From: Lutibacter sp. UBA4458
GTDB lineage: Bacteria; Bacteroidota; Bacteroidia; Flavobacteriales; Flavobacteriaceae
DNA: 9,822 nucleotides
NCBI GenBank assembly: GCA_002390165.1
Contig: DGOU01000018.1
Location: 225 to 10,046 of the forward strand
Reading direction: 5' to 3'
Positions 1 through 7,033 of this stretch are shown here, piece after piece. Position numbers and translations under genes: made by a program. Under the pieces are notes generated by a model, which was not told where the DNA came from, ran no database searches, and saw nothing but the letters and a program-made list of their open reading frames with translations. The stretch's first letter is position 1; each line of letters starts with the position of its first letter.

Positions 1-111
1 GATGTATACCTGCAAAAAAGCAGAATATTATCCAAAAATGAAGTGAAATTAGAAAATTTTAGTAGGAATTTAAATCAAACTAATAATTTGTGGCTATTGC
101 AACGTTCTTAA
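1..111 (+). CDS. Possible C-terminal end of an unidentified gene (partial at 5' edge)
   Basis: Frame 1 is open from the first base of the window to a TAA at 109-111, giving 36 residues that end in NNLWLLQRS. Every other frame in this stretch, on both strands, is closed by stops. The peptide is rich in Asn, Lys and Leu, as expected for this genome, but I recognise no family. A 36-codon open frame in AT-rich DNA can arise by chance. A shorter alternative in frame 2 ends at 44-46. If real, the gene runs rightward and ends about 175 bp before the stop of the leftward GH2 gene, so the two converge. No function can be given. Confidence 0.28.
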   Translation, partial: DVYLQKSRILSKNEVKLENFSRNLNQTNNLWLLQRS

Positions 112-134
112 CACATTATGGTTGTCCTATAGAG

Positions 135-152
135 TTTTTTAAATTTAAAAAA
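135..152. repeat. Perfect 18-bp A/T palindrome in the convergent intergenic region
   Basis: TTTTTTAAATTTAAAAAA is its own reverse complement over all 18 bases. It lies in the otherwise featureless stretch 112-286, between the possible gene end at 111 and the 3' end of the leftward GH2 gene at 287. A stem made only of A:T pairs is weak, so a role as a bidirectional terminator or 3'-end signal is only a guess. Such palindromes are also common by chance in DNA this AT-rich. Confidence 0.35.
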
Positions 153-286
153 TTATGCTTCTTTATCCCGTGTTTTATATAAGAACAAAAAATTCGCTAA
201 TCTATTTGATTTTTAACTGGGGGTGTTCAAAGTGCAGAAAAAAGAACCAAAACCTGCTTCATCAATATTTAACTGTTTCTTTATTA

Positions 287-2632
287 TTAATCTAAAATAT
301 TTAATGTAGTATTTTTAAGTCCTTCAGCAGAGGCTTTGATTACAAGATGTGTTGTAGCAGAATTTACTTTTAGAAGTATTGTAGCAATACCCGCTTCTGC
401 ATTTATGTGGTTACCACCTATTATTTCTACATTGTTACCTATCACTTCAAACTTAATAAGATTTTGAGCATCTGGAACAAGGCTATTGTTTCTATCTAAA
501 ATTTTAGCATATACAAATACCATATCATCATTCCCAGGTTTTAATGGCTTTCCAGATTCATCATAGCTCAATTGAATTTTAACTGCTTCATATGATGTAG
601 TAACCGAGTGCTCCGCAACTTGTTCATTATCAATATAGGCAATTGCTTTAAGTGTTCCTTCCTCATATTTCTGGATATTGAAAATGAAAGGAGGATAAAA
701 TAATGAATCAGAAAATGTATTTCTTATAGCTCTTTTCTTTCCGATTAATCGATTATTCAAATATAATTCAACTTCCTCACAGTTACTAAAAACACGCACT
801 TGTTTAGTTGAATTTTTTTGCCAATAATTTGCAATATGTACCATAGGTTGTGCAAAACTATCTTGATAGGGAGGTTTTTGGCTTTGGTAAAAATAATAGG
901 CAAACTTGGGAATTCTGAAAATATCTGATATCCCAGAAGATTCCAAATCATCAGCATACCCTCTATTATAATCAAACATTAGCCAATTTGCGTGCCCAAT
1001 TGTATTTTTACCCTTTAAATTAGAATTAAAAGCTTCCTGAAAATTAAGAGCTTGTTGTAAAAGTCTTTTTTCACCACTAACACGCAACTGTCTACTAGTT
1101 CTTTCTTCTTCTTTTAAATTTTTAAATTCTTTTTGGCTAAACCCCGCATTTTGGGCATAATATTCCCAATCACCATATTCAGCTATTAATATTTTTCGAT
1201 CTCCTTTGTCATAATCATTCCAATACAATGGTGCTTTATTATGTTGCCTTGCGGGAATAAATAGATCATAAGAAGAGTTATCTGTCCACCCAGCACTATA
1301 TACATCATCATAAGGAAGCTCTTTATCAAGTATTTCATTCGCTCTGAGCATATATGGTTCTTTCATCCAAGATTCATTCAAAGAATTTTCCCAAATAATC
1401 ACACTTGGTCGATTTCGATCTCTACGTATCATATCTCTTATATCTTGATATGAATTTTCAATAAATTCTCCTTCTTCAGAATATTGCCAACCAGGAATAC
1501 AATCCATGACCATTAAACCTAATTCATCACAAGCATCCATAAAAGCCTCTGCGTGGGGATAATGAGATAATCTCACAAAGTCAAAACCGGCCTGTTTAAT
1601 TTTAAATGCATCTCTGTATTGTGCATTATCAGAAATAGCATATCCAATATATGGATACTCCTGATGACGATTTGTGCCATTTATAAATCTATGTTTTCCG
1701 TTAAGAAGGAAGCCTCCATCTGTTATTTGAATACTTCTGATACCTGTCTTTAATTTTTTTTGGTCTATTAGATTATCTTCAGAAATAACATTAACTGTAA
1801 CGTTATATAGATTAGGAATTTCTGGAGACCATAATTTAGGAGTATTTATCTTTACCGGCTGTGCAATACTTTCAGATGAATTAGATTTAATAAAAACATC
1901 CTCAGAAGTAAATGTTTCTTTAATGCCATTATTGCCATTAAATATTATTACTACCTTCACTTTCTTTTCTTGATTTGAGTCATTTTGCAAATGAATTTTC
2001 ACAAGGCCAGTTGCTGAATATTTGGACACTTCATCAAAGTGAATTAATACTCCACCACTATTAGGTATATCGGCCTGAACAGCATCGGTAATATATAAAC
2101 CATTCGTAGTAATTAAATAAGCATTTCTATAAATACCGCCATAGTAGTTAAAGTCAAGATCCTTCAAATCTTTACCAGGTGGGATAGATGAATTATCTCT
2201 ATTATCTACCTTTACCCGTATTTCATTAACTTTCTCTGTATTTATATAATTGGTAATATCAACTGTAAAAGGTAAATATCCACCTTTATGATTTGAAATT
2301 AAGTTGCCGTTACACCAAACATCAGCCTCCTGCATTATCCCTTCGAAGTATATAAAATGCTTTTGATTTTTTTTATCTTTTTCAATATTAAATGATTTTT
2401 TATACCATGATATTCCTTGCCATTGATTATTTACTACTAGAGGTTCAATATTAGCTGTATGTGGTAATGTAACCGGAATCCATTTTGTAGAAACTGTATC
2501 TCCCTTTTGAAATAACCAATCTTTTCCAAAATTGGTTTTATTTCGATGAATAACTATTTCTTCTCTACTACAATTTGTAAATGATAAAAATACTATTAAT
2601 ACAAAAAATAGGGTAATATTATCAATTCTCAT
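287..2632 (-). CDS. GH2 beta-galactosidase, predicted lipoprotein
   Basis: This is a 781-residue glycoside hydrolase family 2 enzyme, most likely an exo-acting beta-galactosidase that releases galactose from galacto-oligosaccharides. Residues 1-21 form a lipoprotein signal (hydrophobic run, then FTNC with Cys21), followed by SREE. Next come the N-terminal sugar-binding domain (about 30-180, with GGIYR at 165-169), an immunoglobulin-like domain (about 185-300) and the TIM barrel (about 305-585). In the barrel, NRHQE at 321-325 and RLSHYPH at 354-360 match GH2 signatures. Glu420 (LNES) is the predicted acid/base and Glu485 (IAEYGDW) the predicted nucleophile. A DUF4982-like domain (about 600-670) and a Big-like C-terminal domain (about 685-781) follow, as in many Bacteroidota GH2 enzymes. 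The ATG at 2632 sits 3 bp after the TAG of the galactanase gene, so the two are probably translated together. The family is certain. Galactose specificity is inferred from context, since GH2 also includes glucuronidases and mannosidases. Confidence 0.9.
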   Translation of the reverse strand: MRIDNITLFFVLIVFLSFTNCSREEIVIHRNKTNFGKDWLFQKGDTVSTKWIPVTLPHTANIEPLVVNNQWQGISWYKKSFNIEKDKKNQKHFIYFEGIMQEADVWCNGNLISNHKGGYLPFTVDITNYINTEKVNEIRVKVDNRDNSSIPPGKDLKDLDFNYYGGIYRNAYLITTNGLYITDAVQADIPNSGGVLIHFDEVSKYSATGLVKIHLQNDSNQEKKVKVVIIFNGNNGIKETFTSEDVFIKSNSSESIAQPVKINTPKLWSPEIPNLYNVTVNVISEDNLIDQKKLKTGIRSIQITDGGFLLNGKHRFINGTNRHQEYPYIGYAISDNAQYRDAFKIKQAGFDFVRLSHYPHAEAFMDACDELGLMVMDCIPGWQYSEEGEFIENSYQDIRDMIRRDRNRPSVIIWENSLNESWMKEPYMLRANEILDKELPYDDVYSAGWTDNSSYDLFIPARQHNKAPLYWNDYDKGDRKILIAEYGDWEYYAQNAGFSQKEFKNLKEEERTSRQLRVSGEKRLLQQALNFQEAFNSNLKGKNTIGHANWLMFDYNRGYADDLESSGISDIFRIPKFAYYFYQSQKPPYQDSFAQPMVHIANYWQKNSTKQVRVFSNCEEVELYLNNRLIGKKRAIRNTFSDSLFYPPFIFNIQKYEEGTLKAIAYIDNEQVAEHSVTTSYEAVKIQLSYDESGKPLKPGNDDMVFVYAKILDRNNSLVPDAQNLIKFEVIGNNVEIIGGNHINAEAGIATILLKVNSATTHLVIKASAEGLKNTTLNILD

Positions 2633-2635
2633 TTG

Positions 2636-3784
2636 CTATTCGTTAAGTGCTGCATTATAAAATTTCATTCCCAATGTAATTTTATTATTATGATCAAATA
2701 GTGTAGAATTATCCCAGTGTGACCCTTGTGCCCATTGAGTATGGCAATTTGTGGAAACCCACGCTGGCTCCCAATATACCAACCCTTCACCTCCTGAAAT
2801 CTCGGTTACTTCTTTTAATTTATTAAGATAATCTAATTGCCCTTGTTGTGTAGCTGGAAATCCAGATACTAAAGCGTCAATTCCAAGAATATTATTAGCG
2901 CTATCGGCATTATCCATAGTAAAAGGGTAGGCAGTCTCCACAATCATTAAACGCTTGTTATAAGTGTTTATTAAAGTGCGAAGGGGTGTTGAAAGATTTT
3001 CTAATGTATAATCTGACCAAACTGGATAATAAGAAAGTCCTATCCAATCAAAATCAGTTACACCATTTTGTGTAGCTTGATCAAACCACCATAATCCGTT
3101 TTCAGGTTGGGCAATATGTAGCATAACGCCAACTTCTTTATCTTTTTCTATAGAAATATCCCTTACTGCTTGAATACCTTTATTAATCAGATACGAATTT
3201 CTTTCCCAATCTATAGGCCATTGTAATTGTCCGTGCTGTAAAATCATTGGATTGATCTCATTTCCTATCTGTACTATATTAGGTAATAAATTAAGTTTAG
3301 CTAAATCATTTAGAGTATTATAGGTATAATTGTATAGTAAATCTCCTAAGGCATTCGTATTATTTACTTGACTTACCCATGCAGCAGGTATCTCTTGTTT
3401 AGATGGATCAGCCCAATTATCCGAGTTATGAAAATCTAGTAATACAAGCATTCCTTCACTTTTTGCTCTAGAAATAGTTTTTCTTATATCTTCAAAATCT
3501 GAATACTGTGTCCAATCAGCATTATGCCATAACCTTACCCTAATTAAATTTGCACCAGCTTCCTTAAAAATTTTATATGGATCATTAATTACGTTATTAA
3601 AATCTGTATAAGTAGCGCCACAATCTTCCATTTCGTTAACATAAGACAAATCTGCTCCATAATAAAATTTAGGCGTATTTTCTATTGGATCTTCAACTTC
3701 GGGGTCATGTTTCACATTTGTTGAATCACAGGATAAACAAGATATAATAAAAGTTAATAGGATGCTGTAAATTAAAATTTTCAT
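2636..3784 (-). CDS. GH53 endo-beta-1,4-galactanase, predicted lipoprotein
   Basis: This 382-residue protein is a family GH53 arabinogalactan endo-beta-1,4-galactanase, which cuts beta-1,4-galactan backbones such as pectin side chains into short galacto-oligosaccharides. Residues 1-19 are a lipoprotein signal with two candidate lipid-anchor cysteines: Cys16 (after IIS, the better lipobox) and Cys19 (after CLS). A short acidic linker precedes the (beta/alpha)8 barrel from about residue 40. GADLSYVNEMEDCGA at 43-57 is the family's opening motif. Glu176 in QIGNEINPM is the predicted acid/base and Glu283 in IVETAYPF the predicted nucleophile, and the barrel closes with GLVYWEPAW at 334-342. The length is normal for a single-domain GH53 with no carbohydrate-binding module. 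It is the first gene of the leftward pair, starting 108 bp from the divergent regulator gene. Family assignment is firm. Location in the outer membrane or on the cell surface is inferred. Confidence 0.95.
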   Translation of the reverse strand: MKILIYSILLTFIISCLSCDSTNVKHDPEVEDPIENTPKFYYGADLSYVNEMEDCGATYTDFNNVINDPYKIFKEAGANLIRVRLWHNADWTQYSDFEDIRKTISRAKSEGMLVLLDFHNSDNWADPSKQEIPAAWVSQVNNTNALGDLLYNYTYNTLNDLAKLNLLPNIVQIGNEINPMILQHGQLQWPIDWERNSYLINKGIQAVRDISIEKDKEVGVMLHIAQPENGLWWFDQATQNGVTDFDWIGLSYYPVWSDYTLENLSTPLRTLINTYNKRLMIVETAYPFTMDNADSANNILGIDALVSGFPATQQGQLDYLNKLKEVTEISGGEGLVYWEPAWVSTNCHTQWAQGSHWDNSTLFDHNNKITLGMKFYNAALNE

Positions 3785-3842
3785 ATTTTTAAATTCAAAA
3801 AATAAATATTTTGCTAAATTATATTTAATTCATCAAACTACC

Positions 3843-3860
3843 AACTAGTACCTACCTGTT
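3843..3860. promoter_or_regulatory. Candidate operator: 18-bp imperfect dyad between the divergent gene sets
   Basis: The sequence AACTAGTACCTACCTGTT has dyad symmetry of the form AAC-nn-GTA-nn-TAC-nn-GTT, with six of nine base pairs symmetric and the axis between 3851 and 3852. Size and symmetry suit a dimeric GntR winged-helix protein. It lies 58 bp before the galactanase start codon and 32 bp before the regulator's ATG, about where the -33 region of the rightward promoter should fall, so one bound dimer could affect both directions. A direct repeat CTACC (3838-3842 and 3852-3856) overlaps it. No second copy was noticed elsewhere in the window. Binding by the neighbouring regulator is inferred. 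Confidence 0.45.
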
Positions 3861-3880
3861 TTTTTAATTAAAATTTATTT

Positions 3881-3888
3881 TATATTTG
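3881..3888 (+). promoter_or_regulatory. Bacteroidota-type promoter -7 box for the gntR-gal operon
   Basis: TATATTTG matches the Bacteroidota -7 consensus TAnnTTTG exactly. The -33 element is poor: only a T-rich run (TGTTTTTTT from 3857) lies at about the right distance. The box ends 4 bp before the ATG at 3893, so transcription should begin within a few bases of the start codon and the mRNA would have little or no 5' leader. The element overlaps no gene and points toward gntR. Confidence 0.55.
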
Positions 3889-3892
3889 CCGT

Positions 3893-4891
3893 ATGAGTTT
3901 AATATCAGTAAAAGAAAATTTAGGTGTTCCTAAATATAAACAAATTATTTTATCTATTGAAAATGCAATTATAGATGGAACTTTAAAAAAAGGAGATAGA
4001 CTACCCTCTATAAATAGTATTCGGAATAAATTTTCTCTTTCAAGAGACACTATATTATTGGCTTTTAGTGAATTAAAAGCTCGGGGTATTGTTCAGTCAA
4101 TTGCAGGAAAAGGATACTATATCAAAAGTGAAAATATAGATATTACATGGAAAATATTTTTATTATTTGATGAATTAAATGCTTTTAAAGAAGATCTATA
4201 TTACTCTTTTTTGAATAACCTTGAAAGTAAAATGCAAGTGGATATATACTTCCATCACTTTAACTACGATGTATTTAGTAAATTGATTTATGATAATATC
4301 GGCAATTATAATTATTACATTATCATGCCTGCTAATTTAAAAAACACCGACAAGGTTATTGAAAAATTATCTCATAAAAAGGTATATATTTTAGATCAAA
4401 CTCATGAAGAATTATCTAAATATCCAGCAATATATCAAAACTTTGAAAAAGATATTTTTGCTGGCCTTTCTAAATGTAATAGTATTTTAAAAAAATATCA
4501 AACTTTAGTTTTGCTTTTTCAAAAAAATAAACAACCACAAGGTATGCTTACTGGATTTAATTCTTTTTGTAAAAAAAACTCCTACAAAAATGAAGTAATA
4601 GACTCACTACAAAACCGTGTCCTTCTAAAGGGAGAAGTATATATAATACCTGATGATAGAAGCTTATTAGTAATCATAAAGAAAATAAAAGAAGGAAAAT
4701 TAAATCTTGCAAAAGATATTGGTATTATTTCCTATAATGAAACCTTGTTAAAAGAAATTGTTGAACAAGGTATTACGACAATTTCAACAGACTTCAACAA
4801 AATGGGAGAACGTTTAGCACAAATGATTATCAATAGAGAACAATTAAAAATAGAAAACCCTAATACTTTAATCTTAAGGAATTCAATATAA
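3893..4891 (+). CDS. GntR-family transcriptional regulator with sugar-binding-like effector domain
   Basis: This 332-residue DNA-binding regulator probably controls the galactan and galactose genes on either side of it. Residues about 12-78 form a GntR winged helix-turn-helix: VPKYKQII, then KGDRLPSINSIRNKF, SRDTILLAFSEL and the wing GIVQSIAGKGYYI. The rest, about 86-332, resembles the periplasmic-binding-protein (LacI/GalR-like) effector fold and not the usual FCD or UTRA domains. The late segment DIGIISYNETLLKEI followed by TTISTDFNKMGERLAQMI is typical of that fold, in which it shapes the ligand pocket and dimer face. The ligand is probably galactose or a galacto-oligosaccharide, judged only from context. 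The gene opens the rightward operon and is followed by galM after 23 bp. The candidate operator and -7 box directly upstream suggest autoregulation. Its bases look more AT-rich than those of galT and the symporter gene. Confidence 0.88.
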   Translation: MSLISVKENLGVPKYKQIILSIENAIIDGTLKKGDRLPSINSIRNKFSLSRDTILLAFSELKARGIVQSIAGKGYYIKSENIDITWKIFLLFDELNAFKEDLYYSFLNNLESKMQVDIYFHHFNYDVFSKLIYDNIGNYNYYIIMPANLKNTDKVIEKLSHKKVYILDQTHEELSKYPAIYQNFEKDIFAGLSKCNSILKKYQTLVLLFQKNKQPQGMLTGFNSFCKKNSYKNEVIDSLQNRVLLKGEVYIIPDDRSLLVIIKKIKEGKLNLAKDIGIISYNETLLKEIVEQGITTISTDFNKMGERLAQMIINREQLKIENPNTLILRNSI

Positions 4892-4914
4892 TAATCTAAA
4901 ATCAAAAACATATT

Positions 4915-5832
4915 TTGTTTAAAATTAAATATATTCAAAACATAGAATCATCACTTAATTATATAGAATTAAAGAACTCCTATAATAATTCATATGCAAA
5001 GATATTTTTCAATTTAGGGGGGAGTTTACAAGAATTAGTCCTTAATAAAAAGAAAATTATTAATGGCTTACATCTGTTAAGTTATGAAACATCATATTCC
5101 TCAGCAATATTATTTCCATTTGCAAATCGAATAAAAAACGGTACTTATAAATTTCAAGAAAAGACATATAAATTGGAGCTAAACCAAAAAGATGAAAATA
5201 ATGCGTTACACGGACTTGTTTACAATAAAAAATTCAATATAGTGAAGCAAAAAACTTCAAGGGAATTTGCTTCCATTACATTAAACTATACAGAATTAGA
5301 GAAACAAAAAGGTTTTCCATTTAGGTATTCAATAATTTTAACTTATACTCTAACTATGTACTCCCTTAAACTTGATGTAACTATAAAAAATGAAGACTTA
5401 AATTCTTTCCCCTTTAATTTAGGTTGGCATCCATATTTTTGTAGTAGTGATTTATATAACAGCTTTTTGACCTTAAAAAGCAATAAAAAATTATCATTTG
5501 ATAATAATATGATTCCTGTAACGATTGAAGATGTAACTCTTAAAAATGACTTACAGATTAAAGATAAAAAATTTGATGACTGCTATATTCTTTGTGATAA
5601 AAATGTTTTCTTCAAGAACCCCGATTATAGTATAGTAATTAATTCTTCTTCCAAGGAAAATTATTTACAACTATATACGCCAAATAAAACTAATTCTATT
5701 GCTATTGAACCGATGACAGGGCCTTCAAATAGTTTTAATAACAAGCTCGGATTACAAGTTTTAAATTCTGGAGAAACATATAATGTAAGCTGGTCTGTTA
5801 AACTTATTACTAACAACAGTGTGAATGATTAA
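4915..5832 (+). CDS. galM: Aldose 1-epimerase (galactose mutarotase)
   Basis: The enzyme interconverts alpha and beta anomers of galactose. Here it would turn the beta-galactose released by the GH2 enzyme into the alpha form that galactokinase needs. In 305 residues the family's key positions are visible: Arg72 in FANRI, His99 in ALHGLVY, His172 in GWHPYF (the usual catalytic acid) and Glu265 in AIEPMTG (the usual catalytic base). There is no signal peptide, so it should be cytoplasmic, unlike the longer lipoprotein mutarotases found in many Bacteroidota. The start is a TTG: the frame is closed by a TAA at 4897-4899, no ATG precedes the conserved core, and the only other near-start codons between are ATT and AAT types. 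The true start could therefore differ by a few codons. The gene lies 23 bp after gntR and 30 bp before galK. Confidence 0.88.
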   Translation: MFKIKYIQNIESSLNYIELKNSYNNSYAKIFFNLGGSLQELVLNKKKIINGLHLLSYETSYSSAILFPFANRIKNGTYKFQEKTYKLELNQKDENNALHGLVYNKKFNIVKQKTSREFASITLNYTELEKQKGFPFRYSIILTYTLTMYSLKLDVTIKNEDLNSFPFNLGWHPYFCSSDLYNSFLTLKSNKKLSFDNNMIPVTIEDVTLKNDLQIKDKKFDDCYILCDKNVFFKNPDYSIVINSSSKENYLQLYTPNKTNSIAIEPMTGPSNSFNNKLGLQVLNSGETYNVSWSVKLITNNSVND

Positions 5833-5862
5833 AAAACTTCATTCATTTTTTATAATCAACTT

Positions 5863-7020
5863 ATGAATACAGAATTAATAAAAAATATAAAATCAATCTT
5901 TATAAATAAATTTAAAACAAGCCCTATTCTTGTTTTTTCCCCTGGTAGAATCAATCTTATTGGTGAGCATACAGATTATAATGATGGTTTTGTATTTCCG
6001 GCAGCAATTGATAAAGAAATTCACTTTGCTGCTGCAAAAAATGATGTAAACATGTTTCGTTTTTTTGCAGCAGATCTTAATGAGAGTTTTGAATTGAAAG
6101 TAGATGATCTAGCCGTCACTAAAACTCCATGGGCTAATTATTTATTAGGTGTTGCTGCTCAATATAAAAAGGCAGGATATCCTTTAAAAGGTATTGATTG
6201 TGTTTTTGGTGGTGATATTCCTTTGGGTGCCGGACTTTCATCATCAGCAGCTATAGAAAATGGTTTTGCACTTGTCTTAAAAGAGATCTTTAAATTTAAT
6301 ATTAGCAAAATGGATATGGTTAAAATGGCACAAAAAGCAGAGCATGAATATGCAGGTGTGATGTGTGGAATTATGGATCAGTTTGCAAGTATGAATGGAA
6401 AAAAAGATCATGCCATAAAACTGGACTGTCGTTCATTAGAATATGAATATGTAAATATTGATCTACATGATTATAATATTTTATTGTGTAATACTAATGT
6501 AAAACATGAGCTAGCTTCATCAGAATACAATACAAGGAGAAAGGAATGTGAAATAGGTGTACAGATTCTTAAAAAATATAATAATAAAATTATTGCTTTA
6601 CGAGATGTTAGTCTGCAAATGTTAGAGCAATATCGTGATGAATTTGATCCAATAGTATTCAACCGCTGTAAGTTTGTTGTTAAAGAAAACTTGAGGGTGG
6701 AAGATGCCTTTTCCGCTCTTGTAAATAATGATATTCTATCTTTAGGAGTCCTTATGTATCAATCACACGAAGGCTTAAGAGATGATTATGAAGTGAGCTG
6801 TAAAGAGTTAAACCTGCTATTTGATATAGCAAAAAAATCAGATGATGTAATTGGTTCAAGAATGATGGGAGGAGGCTTTGGAGGCTGTACTATTAATATT
6901 GTAAAAAAAGATAAGGTTAGATCTTTTACAGAATCTGTTATTCAGAAATACAATAAATTAACTGGTATAGATCCTGAAATTTATACTGTTAAAATAACAG
7001 ATGGTACAGGTTTAATTTAG
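5863..7020 (+). CDS. galK: Galactokinase
   Basis: This enzyme phosphorylates alpha-D-galactose with ATP to galactose 1-phosphate, the first committed step of the Leloir pathway, in the cytoplasm. Its 385 residues match the usual GHMP-kinase galactokinase length. The galactokinase signature GRINLIGEHTDYNDG lies at 28-42, with the sugar-binding Glu35, His36 and Asp38 and catalytic Arg29. The ATP-binding GHMP motif PLGAGLSSSAA is at 120-130, the catalytic base Asp172 sits in GIMDQF, and the C-terminal GHMP motif MGGGFGGC is at 335-342. All key residues are intact. The ATG at 5863 places the first motif where it is expected. The gene sits between galM (30 bp upstream) and galT (13 bp downstream), so the proteins are probably made together. 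Confidence 0.97.
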   Translation: MNTELIKNIKSIFINKFKTSPILVFSPGRINLIGEHTDYNDGFVFPAAIDKEIHFAAAKNDVNMFRFFAADLNESFELKVDDLAVTKTPWANYLLGVAAQYKKAGYPLKGIDCVFGGDIPLGAGLSSSAAIENGFALVLKEIFKFNISKMDMVKMAQKAEHEYAGVMCGIMDQFASMNGKKDHAIKLDCRSLEYEYVNIDLHDYNILLCNTNVKHELASSEYNTRRKECEIGVQILKKYNNKIIALRDVSLQMLEQYRDEFDPIVFNRCKFVVKENLRVEDAFSALVNNDILSLGVLMYQSHEGLRDDYEVSCKELNLLFDIAKKSDDVIGSRMMGGGFGGCTINIVKKDKVRSFTESVIQKYNKLTGIDPEIYTVKITDGTGLI

Positions 7021-7033
7021 AAATTTGAAAAAT

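Noticed and set aside
228..286. Intrinsic terminator for the GH2 gene (minus-strand T-run near 239-244)
   Set aside because: The only stems before the T-run are three to four pairs with mismatches, too weak to support a terminator call.
155..295. 46-codon plus-strand open frame starting with ATG, overlapping the 3' end of the GH2 gene
   Set aside because: It is short, runs antisense into the GH2 end and shows no recognisable family or promoter. AT-rich DNA yields such frames by chance.
757..975. Minus-strand 72-codon frame inside the GH2 gene
   Set aside because: It is an out-of-frame shadow of a gene with intact GH2 motifs across the same bases.
3834..3840. TAGTTTG on the minus strand as a -7 box for the galactanase operon
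   Set aside because: It has one base too few between TA and TTTG for the TAnnTTTG consensus, and no TTTG lies at the -33 distance. A leftward promoter must exist in 3785-3892, but I cannot place it.
4732..4938. Minus-strand 68-codon frame over the gntR/galM junction
   Set aside because: It lies antisense to the conserved C-terminus of the GntR effector domain and shows no family features.
6471..6662. Minus-strand 63-codon frame inside galK
   Set aside because: Antisense shadow of galactokinase; the peptide has no recognisable motif.
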